From Heterohyrax brucei (taxonomy: Eukaryota; Chordata; Mammalia; Hyracoidea; Procaviidae), in contig CM053154.1 of the NCBI GenBank assembly GCA_028571685.1, positions 10,014,001 to 10,078,000 of the forward strand: DNA of 64,000 bases. Direction: 5' to 3'. Position numbers and translations under genes: made by a program. The notes beneath the pieces were generated by a model. It did no database searches and had not been told where the DNA came from. It saw nothing but the letters and a program-made list of their open reading frames with translations. Shown here piece after piece: positions 1 to 11,770 of the stretch (within the stretch, counting starts at the first letter, position 1; each line of letters starts with the position of its first letter).

Positions 1-660
1 GGGTTATGGGAATGCTGTTTCCTGCACAGTTTTTCAGTGAACCTAAAGCTGTTCTAAAAGAAAATGTCTGTTAAATGAATTTTTTTAAATAAGGATTTTT
101 TAAAAAGCTCAGTTCAGAGCCCTGGAGGTCACCGCCACAACCCCTCTACCCAGAAGAGCGGGGTCACTTCAGGTTTGTTCACCAGCAGCCACCAAGCAAG
201 GCTTTGTCATGGGTGTGACAAGTGACAATGTGAAAGCCACAACTGATACCAGGAGGCCAAGGAAATTGAGACCAAGGCAGCGTTTGAGATGTGCGTAGGC
301 TAACAACAAGCATTCAGCATTGGGACAAGCCCTCAGGGAAGAAAACAAAAGGGACACTGGTGCTGTCACAGCCATCGAGCTGCATGGCCATAATGGGGTT
401 CTTGTGTGTGACCAGTGAAGAGGGAAACCGCGGGGGCAACTGCACAGAGCGGCACTGGCACTCAGGCTCGCTCCTTGAGTGAGAAGTGCCCTGTTCACAT
501 TTCCTCCTTCCTGGTCACCATGCAAGTCACAGAGAGCCATGATGCACGGACACACAGACACACAGATGTACATACCCACAGCCACATGGGTGGTAGCCCC
601 CAGGAGACGGCTGATTATCCATTGTGGGAGCTGCAACTGGAAGAACAGAGTCCACAGATA
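1..660. other. Intergenic, no gene or clear repeat seen
   Basis: No supported coding region. Frames up to 155 codons exist but show no recognisable domain or splice context. Confidence 0.5.
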
Positions 661-858
661 GTGCTAACAGTTAACGCATTTGGCTGCTAACCCAAAGGTT
701 GGAGGTTCAAGTCCACCCAGAGGTACCTCGGAAGAAAGGCCTAGTGATCTGCTTCTGAAAAATCGGCCATTGAAAACCCCGAGAAGGACAGTCCTGCCTG
801 ACACACGCAGGGTCACCGTCAGTCAGAGGTGACTAGACAGTAACTGGTTCTGGCAGCT
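661..858 (+). mobile_element. AfroSINE, long-body variant
   Basis: The tRNA-like head reads TTGGCTGCTAACCCAAAGG and GGTTCAAGTCCACCC (B-box-like). It is followed by the body segment ATCTGCTTCTGAAAAATCGG, also present in the RTE 5' region, and a decayed tail of the RTE type. Confidence 0.8.
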
Positions 859-859
859 G

Positions 860-1500
860 GAAGAACATTTTCCCCTTTGCCTTAAAGGGCACCCAGCTGG
901 TGGCTCTGCTCAGGCTGAGAGGTCAGGACTGGAGAATCCTCCCAGCAAGAGCCAGTGCCAGGCCCGGTGTGCGGAGCTGGCTCCCCCCAGGTGGCGGTGG
1001 CGGAGCTGTGCCCTCTTTCACCTCTGGAGTCCCTCCAGAGACCTCAGCAGTGTGGACTCAGCTGAGGTCTCAGCCCTGGCCCTGGAGGCATGCCAGCACC
1101 CAGCCTTTCCTCATGCCAAAGAGCTGGGCCATCCAGAGGGCTTTAACCTGCTCTTGCCCGGGCGAGAGAGACTTATTCCAAGTTCTAGTTTCTGCTGCTG
1201 CTACAGGCTCACTCAGAAAGCTGGCAGAATTCCTCAGACTCCCTTGCATGGAGTCCCTCCTCTCTAATCATTGCCAATGTACTCTCACCGTACATCTCAC
1301 TCGTGTGTTGTGTTGTATTAATTATTTCGGGCACCACCATCTTGGGCTCTGCCAGAGCAGGTCCACAGTGTCCATTCCCCCAGCAGTGCGTGTCCCAGAG
1401 CACCCTGAACAGCCAACAGTGCTGGAGGGCATGACGCAAACACAACACCACCTCAGCACCTCTGCTTTCCAGGCAGTTTTGTACCATTGCTCAAGTGCGA
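860..1500. other. Intergenic single-copy stretch
   Basis: A 202-codon plus frame is open here, but its composition is repeat-like and no domain, splice or promoter context supports it. Nothing else is seen. Confidence 0.4.
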
Positions 1501-1507
1501 CTGTGTA

Positions 1508-1622
1508 ATCACTGCCACTCCTATTTTACAGATGAAGAAAACTGAGGCTCACAGAGGTGAAGGGATTTCCCCTTAGATCCTAGTGAGGAGCGTAAGGAAG
1601 GATCAGGACTCAAATTTGTGAC
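1508..1622 (-). mobile_element. MIR SINE fragment
   Basis: The plus strand reads TTTTACAGATGAAGAAAACT followed by GAGGCTCACAGAGG, the inverted core and 3' part of the ancient mammalian MIR. Confidence 0.75.
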
Positions 1623-1889
1623 TGCATGATACAGATTCTAGGTGTTTCTAATGATGCTCTCAGATCTTCTTGGCTGAGATTTCTGGGTGCAAGATGGTAT
1701 TTTCATCATTGCTCACTTGCACCCTGCCTGTTACAAAACTACAGGGTACAAATTTCAAAAGCAAATACAAGAGAATGGCAAAGAAAAAAAGGACTAGCAG
1801 ACTGTGAAAATGGAAAAAATGAACGGTGTACTAGGACAATGAACCACGGTAGTATTGGAACACAAAAGTGAGCAATACCAGAAGGCTGT

Positions 1890-2892
1890 CCATCACAAAA
1901 TTGGAGTTGCCAGTGGATCAAGAAGCAATCGTGCTAACAGAACAAGGGGGCACTTCATGCTTTAAAGTCAGGAAAACTATGCATCAGGGTTGTATCCTTT
2001 CACTGTATCTTTTTAATCTGTATGCTGAGCAAATAATCCAAGAAGCTGGACTACGACGTGAAGATGAATAAGGCATCAGGATTGGAGGAAGTCTCATTAA
2101 CAACCTCAGTTACGCAAATGACATACCCTTGCTTGCTGGAAGTGAAGAGGATTTGAACCGCTTACTGATGACGATCAGAGACCACAGCCTTCAGCATGGA
2201 TTGTACCTCAATGTCAAGAAAACAAACATCCTCACAACCAGACCAGTGAGCAACATCGTGATAAACAAAGAAAGGCTGGAGGTTGTCAAGGATTTTACCT
2301 TATTTGATTCCGCAATCAGTGCCAATGGAAATAGCCATCAAGAAATCAAAAGACACATTGCATTGAGAAAATCTGCTGCAAAGGACCTATTTAAAGGTAG
2401 AAAAGTAAAGACGTCACTTTGAAGACTCAGGTGCACCTGACCCAAGCCATGGTATTTTCCATCACATTATATGCACATGAAAGCTAAACAATAAATAAGG
2501 AAGGCAGAAGAGGAGCTGTTGCCTTTGTATTGTGGTGTTGAACAAGAATATTGAATGTACCATGGACAACCAAAAGAACAAATGAATCTGTTCAACCAGA
2601 GTGCTCCTTGGAAGCAAAGATGGCAAGACTGCATCTTATATTTTTTGGACATGTTGTCAGGAGGGATCAATCACTAGAGAAGGACATTATGCTTGGCAAA
2701 GTAGACAGTCAGAGAAAAAGAGGAAGACCCTCAAGGAGATGAACTAACACAGTGTCTGCAACAATGGGCTTGAGCATAAAAATGACAGTGGAGATGGCAC
2801 AGGACTGGATAGTATTTCTTTTGTTCTGTTGTACATAGGGTAAGTATGAGTCAGAACCAACTTGATGGCACCTAACAAAAACAACAACAGAG
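1890..2892 (+). mobile_element. RTE-clade LINE fragment, 3' part
   Basis: Decayed reverse transcriptase from the region before the catalytic loop to the 3' end. The loop reads YAND (2111-2122) instead of YADD, so it is dead. Conserved RT C-terminal phrases such as LAGSEEDLNRLL and LNVKKTNILTT are visible. The 3' end carries the tail GGTAAGTATGAGTCAGAACC then CTAACAAAAACAACAAC, typical of this LINE. Confidence 0.9.
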
Positions 2893-2894
2893 TG

Positions 2895-3588
2895 AAACTA
2901 GAATTGTGACTATAAGCTTCCTAACAGCCAAAGGAAAGAAGGAAACAGGATTAGTTAAATGTGACATTCAGCCCACCTGTTGTTCTTCGAGGCATTAATT
3001 GCTCTATTCCTGAGGCCTGAAAACGAATATCCCATCAATGGCTTCAGGGCTGGGTCCCCAGGCAGAGGACAGTGGCTTTCAAAACCATGTCCCCACATTC
3101 CTCGGGTGTCACAGGTGTGCTGAAGAGGAGGCTGAGAGGATTGCCTCTGGTTCTGCACATTCTCCTTTCCTACCAACCTCAGTTCCAGCACAGCACTCTT
3201 CTTTTCTCTCTGACACTTAGAGTGCTAAGCATTGGGTAGAACGGAGTCCAGCAGCTGTTTCATTTCAGTTTCACATCAGCAGAAATGTAATCCCCAGCAT
3301 CATTAAAATACATTGCCCTATTTTGTAACACTCAAAACTCACAGAGTCTTTCACGTTTCTACTGCAACAGGGCTCTCATTCACACATAAGAAGCCGCGAC
3401 CTGCTGGTCCCCCATCCTCTCTCCTCCTTGCCATCCTCTTCCATTCTTTTTTCTCCCTTCTTCTGCTTCCTGAAGCCACTGGCTTTTGAGGTTGCAATTG
3501 GACCTCAGTAGATGCCATCCAGGAGACAGCTGACATTTCCCAGATCTCGTGTTTGACCCACGTCCCTTTCTAAAACTCAAATGCATTG
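2895..3588. other. Intergenic single-copy stretch
   Basis: No coding support and no clear repeat seen. Confidence 0.4.
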
Positions 3589-4010
3589 ACAGGAAAGTTG
3601 GTGGTTCAGTGGTAGAATTTCCACCTCCAATACAGGAGACAAGGGTTTGATTCCCAGCCAATGCACCTTGTGCGGCGACCTCCATCTGTGGAAGCTTGTG
3701 GGTTGCTAAGATGCTAAATGTGTTTCAGCCAAGCTTCCAAAAAAAAAAAAAAAAATACTAAGAGGTGATTCTAGGTGAAAGACCTACTTCTGAAAACCAT
3801 CCAATGAAAATGCACCAGCTCACAAGAGAACACAGATACAGCACTAGATAAACCTCTACGCTGGAAGACACTCAAAATACACAGTGGACGCAACAATAGA
3901 TTCAAACACACCAAACAATTGTGAAGATGGCACAGGACCAAGCAACATTTTGTTCCTTGTCCACGGAGTCACCATGATGGCAGCTAACGCTGCCACCACC
4001 AGAAGAGAAG
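3589..4010 (+). mobile_element. tRNA-Gly-headed SINE with RTE-derived body
   Basis: The head GGTGGTTCAGTGGTAGAATT and GGGTTTGATTCCCAGCCAAT is tRNA-Gly-like with A and B boxes. The body matches the 5' region of the resident RTE (GTTTCAGCCAAGCTTCCA and GGAAGACACTCAAAATACAC). The end matches the RTE 3' region (GAAGATGGCACAGGACCAAG). An A-run interrupts it at 3737-3755. It is a SINE and not a tRNA gene, because the acceptor stem and anticodon arm are degenerate. Confidence 0.85.
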
Positions 4011-4329
4011 TTGAGTATTTGAAGGAATCCATCAAGACTTCTCCTGGGCATGAAGAAGTCGTTGCCTGGTTATTCTAGGTGTAGGTCTGCTTTCTTAGGC
4101 ATAGAGTTGCTCAAAAAAAGACTAGTGGAACTTTTCTTTCCATTTTGGCTGAGAAAACAGAAATTAAAGTGGCCAGCTGGTTGGCCTGGGAGCAGGAGTG
4201 TGGAGCCACCCGGTAGGAAACTCATAGTAAGATGTGTCCCCTTCGTGCAAGTTATCACATCCCCTTTGCTTGGGAACTGTCCCACGTAAAGTCACAAATT
4301 CCCTTCAGTGCTACTTGAAGACAGTCCTC

Positions 4330-4480
4330 AAATCAGTGAGGACCTCAGCCAGCATCTAAGGCCAGTCCTTCTCCTTTCTGCAGAAGAGAAAACGGAGCTC
4401 CAGAGAGGTCAGATCACAGGCCCAAATTCAAACACATGGAACCAATCCAGGCTGTCTCTCACGCCATTGCCTCTGATAGA
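4330..4480 (-). mobile_element. MIR SINE fragment (probable)
   Basis: The stretch GCAGAAGAGAAAACGGAGCT followed by an 'agaggtcagatcacag' run resembles inverted MIR. Confidence 0.5.
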
Positions 4481-6660
4481 CCCCCATGGAGAAGGGGTGG
4501 CTTTTAGACCACACACAGAGTTGCTCACCCTGAAGGCAAGCCCCAGGGTGGCTCCCCAGAATCTCCTTTGTATCGGTCAGCTTGGGGAGGGGGGACATGT
4601 GTGATGGAAAGACCAGTGAGGAGAAAGAGAGGCAGCTCTGGGGAAAAGCAAGCGTCTCCTCCAGTCTCTGAGCTGCAGCTCCTGCCGTTGGCAGGTTACT
4701 GTGTCCCAGATGAAGGACTGAGCAAACTGCCTATTAATAAGTATCCACTGCACCCAAGCACCCCGGAAGCCCTGGTCCAACCGTACAAGAGGCAGATTAT
4801 CTTAGCTCCCTTTGTGTGGCCATGACCGTGGCCAAGAAGCAGAGGCCCCCATGAGGCCCCCATTCAGGGGCTGCTTCCTGTTTATGCTGCCAACCCGGAT
4901 TGCCCAACTGTGGGTTGTTTCTCTAAGCTTGTGCCTGGCACCTAGTTGTTCCACAACTCCAGGCGTCAGCCTTTTCTCGATCTTCTTCCTGATCAGTCAC
5001 CCATCTTCCTTCTTGACATATTTTTCTGAGCCCGAGAGGCAGGTTTCCTCATCTTCCGTCTGCCCAGTCTTTGCTCGAGGGCCTCTTTGCTCACCCTCTC
5101 CCCAGCCAAGCCCAAGGCAGGCATTTCATCTCTAATTTCAGACCTGGCGTTGCCAAGAAGCCCGGGGCTCTCTTGTCTCCTGGTGGCTGCCAGCCTCTGT
5201 TTTAATGCCCTTCCTGTTGGCATGTGGCTGGAAGGTGCCTCTTTCCCTGCCTTCCAAACTGTCCTCCTCTGTTTTTCTTTGCCTCCAGGATGTGCCCAAG
5301 AGTGTCACACCATCAGTCTTCACTGGCTTGAGAACTCACCCTCAAAGCTTCAGGGTACGCATTTACGTGTTCTCTGCTAGGGCATTTAGCTGGGGCTTGC
5401 TGACACCACCCGTGCTTATCATACAAGACATATAAGCAGTATTTGTGGATCTCTGGGCAACGAAGGACTTGCTAAGGAGCCAATTTATCCAGCTCTCAGT
5501 CTTCAGGCCAAACTCTCTCTCTGAGCCACTTCTAGATGGTGAAACTTACACGCTTTGAAAGATATTCGAAAAAAACTGGATCCCGCTGCTTTTAGCCGAG
5601 AATTCTCACTGGAAACAAAGCATGAGAGTCTTGAGGAGAAAAGTTGTTCACCACTGTCCGAAATAAAGAGGGGAGAGCACTGTCTCCCATTTCCCAGCCC
5701 TGTCAGGGATCTGTGCCCACAGTCGTCCTGTAGAAACAGGGACAGGAAGAGCCCCTGTCACACTTGCCCACGTACTCCTTGGCTGAGCGGTCCTCTCTAA
5801 ATAAGCACATGTACACACACAGACCCAAGAGACACTCCAGTAGAAGCCAAATTCGAAATGAAACCTGTTGTTTTAAAAATTCATTTTCAACTGTAGATTT
5901 TAGACTGCACCATCTCAGCAGTTCATGCATTATATGCATCTACCTCCTGCCTCAGAACATGTTTCAGGTTTTCTTCCTTGTTCTAAAGGGACCATTTTTG
6001 TGCGCTTTCAAAACTAAGTCTCTTATCGTTTCCCTTTCCTGGCTGGCTGAATTTTCCTCCCCTCCCACTCCAGCCTGCATCGTTCCATGTCCAAGTTCCT
6101 TCTTTCATCTTCCCTCCAATGGTGACATACCTGTATGCACGAAGATTTTAATTTCCCCTTCATTGACTATATCCAATCTGCATTATTCCTTAAAAAACAA
6201 TGATTACAAGTCTGAATTTCCTTTTCCAGTTCCTCACAGGCAAGTGGAAATCGCTTGTCATTTAAGCTAAAGGGAGTTGCTTCCCCTAAATGCAAGATGC
6301 TCGGTTCAGTCACCTAGGGCTTTCTGCTCCACTTGCCCACCTTTTACCTTTTCCTGGTCCCCTTCCTGATGGACCTAGAGTCTCTCGGACATTTGCCAGT
6401 AGCAGGGCTGTTGTCGTCTGTCTTCTTCATTCTTCTTGCGGATCAGAACAGTGCTGATAATGCTTATCATGTACCTCAGTGTCTCTGAATAGAGACGACA
6501 AGTCCTCTTTGTTTCCGTTCCTCAAGGGTTTGGACTAAGATGGGTCTACTTTAGGTCAGAAGTTGGCCGGAAGTTGGGCCAACTCAATCATGTGGTTGAC
6601 GTGGAGGATAAGGCAGTTTCCAGAAGCCAAAAGAAAGCTATTCCCCAAAGAATTGAAGAC
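4481..6660. other. Intergenic single-copy stretch, 2.2 kb
   Basis: No recognisable repeat or exon. A 168-codon plus frame at 5764-6270 has low-complexity, pyrimidine-rich composition and no domain. Confidence 0.4.
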
Positions 6661-6665
6661 AAACA

Positions 6666-6874
6666 CGATTGCTGTGGTTAGTTGTCATCAATGTGACTTC
6701 AACTCATGGCGACCCTGTGTGTGCAGAGTAGAACTGCTTCATAGGGTCTTCAAGATGTGACCTTTGAGAAGCGGATAGCCGTATCTTTCTTCTGAGGCAC
6801 CTCGGGGTTCACTCCAAACTGCCAGACTTTCAGCTGATAGTTAAGCGCTTACCCATTTATACCACCCAGGTTCT
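6666..6874 (-). mobile_element. AfroSINE
   Basis: Inverted AfroSINE. Tail-type sequence TCAACTCATGGCGACCCTGT is at the left, and the inverted head ending TTATACCACCCAGG is at the right. Confidence 0.8.
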
Positions 6875-6954
6875 CCTTGTGACAATAGATACCCACAGTA
6901 AATGATTTGTAAGTTCAGGAGTACGTGTTGCGAACTATGACAACTCGCTGCTTC

Positions 6955-7146
6955 GTCATGTCTGTTGCCCCTACCAAGTTGTTTTCCACTTACAGCAACC
7001 ATGTGTGATGGAGTGACACTGCTTTTCAGGTTGTAATTTCTATAGGAGCAGATCATCAGGTCTTTCTTCCAGAAAGCCACCAAGTGGGTTTGAACTCTCA
7101 ACCTTTCAGTTAACAGTATATTTAACTGTTTGCATCACCAGGCTCC
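6955..7146 (-). mobile_element. AfroSINE
   Basis: Inverted copy with GGTCTTTCTTCCAGAAAGCC, GGGTTTGAACTCTCAACC and CATCACCAGGCTCC at the head end. Confidence 0.75.
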
Positions 7147-7436
7147 ATAAAGACATGTTTACAGACAATGAGTAAACTGAAGATCAGTTATCGAGATACC
7201 AGTAGTGATGGCACTGAGATGGTAGACTAGAGCCATTGAATAATTCCAGATTTTTCTGGAAAAGGTTAGAAATTAAAGAGCAAGAACCGAAATAAAAAAT
7301 GCACATTTGATAAAGCCGCATCATCAGCAAAGAAAATAAAGGGAACATAGAGGAGAAAAAAGTCTTCATCAGTCCTGTGATCATCGAAGTTGTGTGTTGG
7401 CTTGGCTGGACCATGATTCTCGTCAGTTTGGCGGTT

Positions 7437-7872
7437 ACCGTATTGTTTGGCTGTCATATAATGATGTGATCACCTCTGTGCCAAGAGTTGATATAATGCA
7501 ATCACCTCCATGATGGGATTCAGCCCATCAGTTGAAAGGGAGTTTCCTTGGGGGCAAGTGGACTTTCTGGTAAGGATCATGGGCTTTTGCTCACTCTGGA
7601 TCCTGCATGTGGCTCCTGTTCTTCTGACCTCCACTTCTTGGGACATGAGCTAGAAGCTTACCTGTTGTTTTGCCAGCCAGTCTTGGGACCCATCAGTCTG
7701 ACTTGCTGATCCTGAGTTCGTTAGACCCTGCAGTTACATGAATCAGAAGAAGCCTCCAGCCTCGATCCTTGTTCTAGCTCTGTAACCACGTGAGCCATTT
7801 CCTCAATACGAGTCTCACTCTGTGTATTTATATGTTTGCTGGTTTTGCTTCTCTAGAGAACCCAGTCTAAAC
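7437..7872 (+). mobile_element. Possible LTR of an old endogenous retrovirus
   Basis: The stretch ends with TTTATATGTTTGCTGG and TTCTCTAGAGAACCCAGTC, a phrase common at the 3' end of mammalian MaLR/ERVL LTRs. No flanking duplication was recognised, so the call is tentative. Confidence 0.35.
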
Positions 7873-8824
7873 TAAACTAAACAAAGGCAGGATGTGAAAA
7901 GAAGTAGAAAGAAAGAAAGCCTTGCATAAAATACGTTTGAAATAAGTTCATACATAAGAAATCACAATAAATGTAAATAGATAACTCACTTTTAAAAAGT
8001 CATAGATCAGCCATTTCTATTTAAAAGCATAAAATGAAACATCAAGCTGTGCACTTTCCAAAGTCATACCTAAAATAGCATAGAAAGACTGAAAGCAAAG
8101 ATTAAGAAATGCTATACTAGACAGAAGCTTAGATGGTAATACGACTATATAATATATAAAGAGAAATGCTACATAATAACAAGGGGACCATTCTGCCAAA
8201 ATTTGTTTGCAGCTATCAAAATAGTCTCAAAAAGCATTAAGCAAAAACTGACACAATTAGAAAGGGAAATTAATAAAATTACAACCATGGTAGGGAATGT
8301 TAGCATGTCTTTCCTGGACACATATAGATCAAGCAGGCACAAAATTTATAAGCAAATAGAACAGGTGTATATCAAAGGGAGCTTAGTTACCATAGTGTAA
8401 TTAAATTCCAACCACTGTGATGCAATTTCAGGTAAATCACAAAAGGTAAGAACTGTGATTCCGTTGTCAACGCCCTTTCCCTTATCAACCCATGAATAGC
8501 TTGACTGAAAAGCTACTGCTCCTGGGAAGTGATTAAGTAACCTTGAATACAAGACACATTTATAAAACTTGTCAAAGGGTGATGATTTCATAGAAATGAG
8601 AGATAAGCAGTCTTGACTTCTTATCATTTTATAGGCTTGAAAATATAACATCAAGAGTAGCAGCCAGGAAAGCAACTAGTATCTCCCCATGGTCTCTGCC
8701 TCAAGATATGCTGCCTAAGTGGCTGGTGACCTGCTTGCCTGATCATCCCTAAAGAATTCTATCTAGAGCAATGTTTCCCAACTAGAATTTTGGCAGGACC
8801 TCAAACAATGAAAGATTCAGCTCC
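7873..8824. other. AT-rich intergenic stretch
   Basis: No gene seen. Short frames on both strands lack domains. Confidence 0.4.
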
Positions 8825-8960
8825 GAAGAGTACAACAAAACTTCCATAGGACAGAGTAGAATGGCCCCATAGAGTTTCCAAGAAGCACCTGGCAGATTTA
8901 GTCTGCTGCTGTTTTGGTTAGCAGATGTAGCACTTAACTGCTAAGCCATCAGGGTTTCCA
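8825..8960 (-). mobile_element. AfroSINE, partial
   Basis: CATAGGACAGAGTAGAATGG then CCCCATAGAGTTTCCAAG, ending in the inverted head AAGCCATCAGGGTTTCC. Confidence 0.85.
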
Positions 8961-9067
8961 CAACGTTCATACTATCTATAAAATCACCCACAGTTAACAT
9001 AACGTTCCCTTGGTCACCTTTTACCGTGATACCCCTGTTTGATTAAACCAAAGGAGGGAAAAAAAAA

Positions 9068-9279
9068 TATCCAACTCATTGCTGCGGAGTCAATTCCAAC
9101 TCATAGCAACCCACAGGACAGAATAGAACAGCTCCACATGATTTCTGAAGCTATTGATATTTACAGAAGCAGACTGCTACAACTTTCTCCCACAGAGTGG
9201 CTGGTGGATTCAAACCAAAGACCAGTGGTTTCAATCCACCAGCCATTCTGTGGGAGAAAGTTGTAGCAGTCTGCTTCTG
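9068..9279 (-). mobile_element. AfroSINE with inverted internal duplication
   Basis: The left part is a normal inverted SINE (GAGTCAATTCCAACTCATAG, GACAGAATAGAACAGC). Positions 9164-9210 are then repeated as an inverted copy at 9233-9279, where the tRNA-like head would be expected. Confidence 0.8.
9164..9279. repeat. Near-perfect palindrome, 47-bp arms and 22-bp loop
   Basis: The left arm starts CAGAAGCAGACTGCTACAAC and ends GGCTGGTGGATT. The right arm, starting AATCCACCAGCC and ending GCAGTCTGCTTCTG, is its reverse complement. I count one mismatch in 47 positions (G against A in CACAGrTGG). Confidence 0.92.
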
Positions 9280-9552
9280 GCTTCTCTTGTGCGGTCTTGC
9301 TGGTTGTGTTCAAGCTGCCAGGCTCTCCATTATCAGCCATGCACTTAAGGGTTGTTTCATAAGGGCTTCTGGTTTGTTTGGTTAGGCATATTTATGGCCC
9401 CAATTTTCCTTCTATACGGTTTGGCTCTGACTCAATTTTCCACCACGTCTCCTGATTCTTCCTTGAAGTGATATTGAGGAAAGAGTTACTTCAGTTCAAA
9501 CGATCTTCAGGTTGAGCACGTGCGTGGCCAACACCACCATAATATATCTTTA

Positions 9553-9895
9553 CTTACAAGGACTGCCAAATAAGTTCACAAACTCATCCTGGAAAAAGTG
9601 CTACAAACCTTATTGCTGAATATCACTACAGTCACCTTAGAAGTCCTCCCCTTGGGAAGCTATGCACTGACTCCAGTGCCTAGTCCACCCTTCAAAGCAA
9701 TTTGGGAACTCTTTCTGGAATGGCCTTCAGAACGGTCATCGTATTAATACCATCAGAATGTCTTCCTTTCAATATTTCCTTTATCTTCCGGTAAAGAAAA
9801 AAAGTCACTGGGGCCAGATCGTGTGAATGTGGAGGGTGTTTCAATACAGTTGTTTGTTTACTGGCTAAACACTCCCTAACAGACAACTATGCAAT
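9553..9895. mobile_element. Mariner-derived palindromic element, copy 1, left part
   Basis: Begins ACAAGGACTGCCAAATAAG (terminal-repeat-like). It reads as the inverted 3' third of a mariner transposase; on the minus strand the frame contains SHDLAP, FFLYRKIKEILKGR and LKAIPE. It is interrupted by an LTR; the right part follows at 10541. Confidence 0.8.
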
Positions 9896-10540
9896 TGTTG
9901 CCAGATTTGGGTCTGCGTCCTGGGGCAGTTGAGCCAATAAAACACACTCCCAGTTAGAAGGAGGAAGAAGGCTTATTAGGAAGTATGATACTACCAGAGA
10001 CTTGACAGTGATGCAGGCCGTTCTCCACAGAGTCTCAAAAGACAAGTTTTACATCAGAGTTTATATCTCACTTCAACAAGAAATAGTTCATGTTTTTAAG
10101 CACATAGCCCACAGGTAACTGTATATACCACAAAATAGTCACAAGAAATGCTCTATTGAACTCTGGTCAGTTTGTTTATAGCACGCAAAGACAAAACTTA
10201 TGAGAAAATTCCTCAGCTAGTGAAACTAGCCTGCCAGGTCCACTCTGACTGAGATAAGGAGCAAGAAAGTTGGGGACACACAAGATGTCAGGCAGCCTTC
10301 CTGGCTGCTGTTTTCCAGGCTGAAGCCTGTTTTTTAGGAGACCCAGGAAGAAGAGGGAGACCAAGGTCACAGGAGCTGAGGGGCCTCTGCTTCCCTTTGG
10401 AAAGAGGCCGGTGCGGAGGCTGGAGTAGCTGGTATAGTAGAAAAACACTTAATAGATTATTTAGAGTTCATTATGGCATGAGTTATGGGAAGCTCTCAAT
10501 TACACACTTTGTAAAGGGAAAAACATGTGTTAGGATTACA
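9896..10540 (-). mobile_element. Solo LTR of an endogenous retrovirus, 645 bp
   Basis: The element starts TG and ends CA, and is flanked by the 4-bp duplication CAAT (9892-9895 and 10541-10544). The two empty-site paralogues at 15192 and 41011 confirm the boundaries, because they continue across this point without it. On the minus strand it ends with a phrase rich in CGCAGACCC and TCTGGCAACA. A 4-bp duplication fits class I (gammaretrovirus-like) elements. No internal viral sequence is present. Orientation is inferred. Confidence 0.75.
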
Positions 10541-10728
10541 CAATTAGGTTTGTGAACTTGCCACCTTGCCACCATGTGCAGAAAAAGTTCCAAAATTGCT
10601 TTAAAGAGTGACTAGGCACCAACGCTGGTGCCTAGCTTCCCGGGAGTACTTCCAAGGTGACCGTAGTAATATTCAGCAATGATGCATGTAGCACTGAGAG
10701 CAACTAAGTTTGCAAACTTAATTTTCAG
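10541..10728. mobile_element. Mariner-derived palindromic element, copy 1, right part
   Basis: Continues after the LTR with GTGAACTTGCCACCTTGCC and then the right arm (CCAAAATTGCTTTAAAGAG, GTAATATTCAGCAATGATG), which is the reverse complement of the left arm at 9600-9720. Confidence 0.8.
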
Positions 10729-10907
10729 ATCTCATGCAACAAAAATGCATTTTAAGTGTTTATCCAAATCCATCCACCACGTACAGAAGAGTCTACAATG
10801 CACCCAACACGTGAGAACTCCTGTGCTGGGGTTTTACTCTCCTTAGGTCCCAAAGATTACTCTTCTTAAAAATGTCACTTCATTTTAAGCCAGTTCCTAA
10901 ACCCACT

Positions 10908-11062
10908 AAGGAGCCCTGGCCATGCAGTACTGAACAGCTTGTCTGCTAACCTAAAGTCAGCTGTTTGAGCCCACCAGCCACTCCTCAGAAACTCTGTAGG
11001 GCAGTTCTACTCTGTCCTATGGGGTCACTGTAAGTCAAATTCACTTGACAGCAACAGGTGTC
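10908..11062 (+). mobile_element. AfroSINE
   Basis: GGAGCCCTGGCCATGCAGTA at the head, TCTGCTAACCTAAAGTCAGC, then CTACTCTGTCCTATGGGGTC at the tail. It forms an inverted pair with the next SINE. Confidence 0.85.
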
Positions 11063-11074
11063 TTGTTTGTTTTT

Positions 11075-11280
11075 CGAACTGTTCACATCAGGTCAATTCT
11101 GACTCATCATTACACTATAGAACAGATCAGAACTCCCCCGTGGGGTTTCCCAGGCTATAAATCTTTACAAAAGCAGACTGCCACATCTTTCTCCTGTGGG
11201 ATGGCTTGTGGATTCAAATCACTGACCTTTCAGTTGGCAGCAGAGCACTTTAACTACTGTGCCACCGGGTCTCTAAGCCA
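11075..11280 (-). mobile_element. AfroSINE, long-body variant
   Basis: Inverted copy with CAGGTCAATTCTGACTCATC, AAGCAGACTGCCACATC and the head end ACTGTGCCACCGGG. Confidence 0.85.
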
Positions 11281-11384
11281 GTTCCTGGAGGACAAAATTT
11301 GTAGTTGATATGCACCATTCATGCTTTCAACAAGACTGAATGCCTGCTCTATGTCCTTCCTGGACCAAGTATTGAGATTCCAAA

Positions 11385-11580
11385 GGAATAAATCCAGGTC
11401 TGCATCCTTGGGGGAGCTCACAGTGCCATGGAGGAAGCTCTATGAGCCAGTAATTGGAACACTGTGGGATAAGGTGTCAGGGAGACATGGGAGCACCCAG
11501 AGGAGGCCCTGCTGGAGGAAGTGGCATAGAGGAAGAGCATCAGGTCATAAACACGTGCCTGAGCCAAGACATGGGAGGTG
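11385..11580 (-). mobile_element. L2 LINE fragment (probable)
   Basis: GGGGGAGCTCACAGTGCC and GGTGTCAGGGAGACATGGG resemble the inverted 3' part of mammalian L2. Confidence 0.45.
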
Positions 11581-11770
11581 AGGAGGTAATAGCTGGGCAG
11601 TGGCTGCGATAGCAGGTGGCGATGCTTTCAAGCAAATACAACAGGCAGATAAGAGAAGCCAGGTGCCGGGAAAGCTGAGTGACGCGTACAGCATAACAAC
11701 CGTGATGAGAACATCCTAATCAGCGTGGACTGTGTTAGCCTTTGTTAGAATTTACAAGGACTTTGCAGGT

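Noticed and set aside
900..1508. A 202-codon plus-strand frame
   Set aside because: No domain, no conserved composition and no splice context; its end runs up to a MIR.
2129..2422. An intact reverse-transcriptase gene
   Set aside because: The frame is a short open piece of an RTE copy with a mutated YAND loop and flanking stops.
3600..3670. A possible tRNA-Gly gene
   Set aside because: The A and B boxes are recognisable, but the cloverleaf is degenerate and the sequence continues into a SINE body with two more copies in the window.
9164..9279. The palindrome as a microRNA hairpin or CRISPR-like repeat
   Set aside because: It is an inverted duplication of SINE sequence with no conservation evidence, and CRISPR arrays do not occur in animal genomes.
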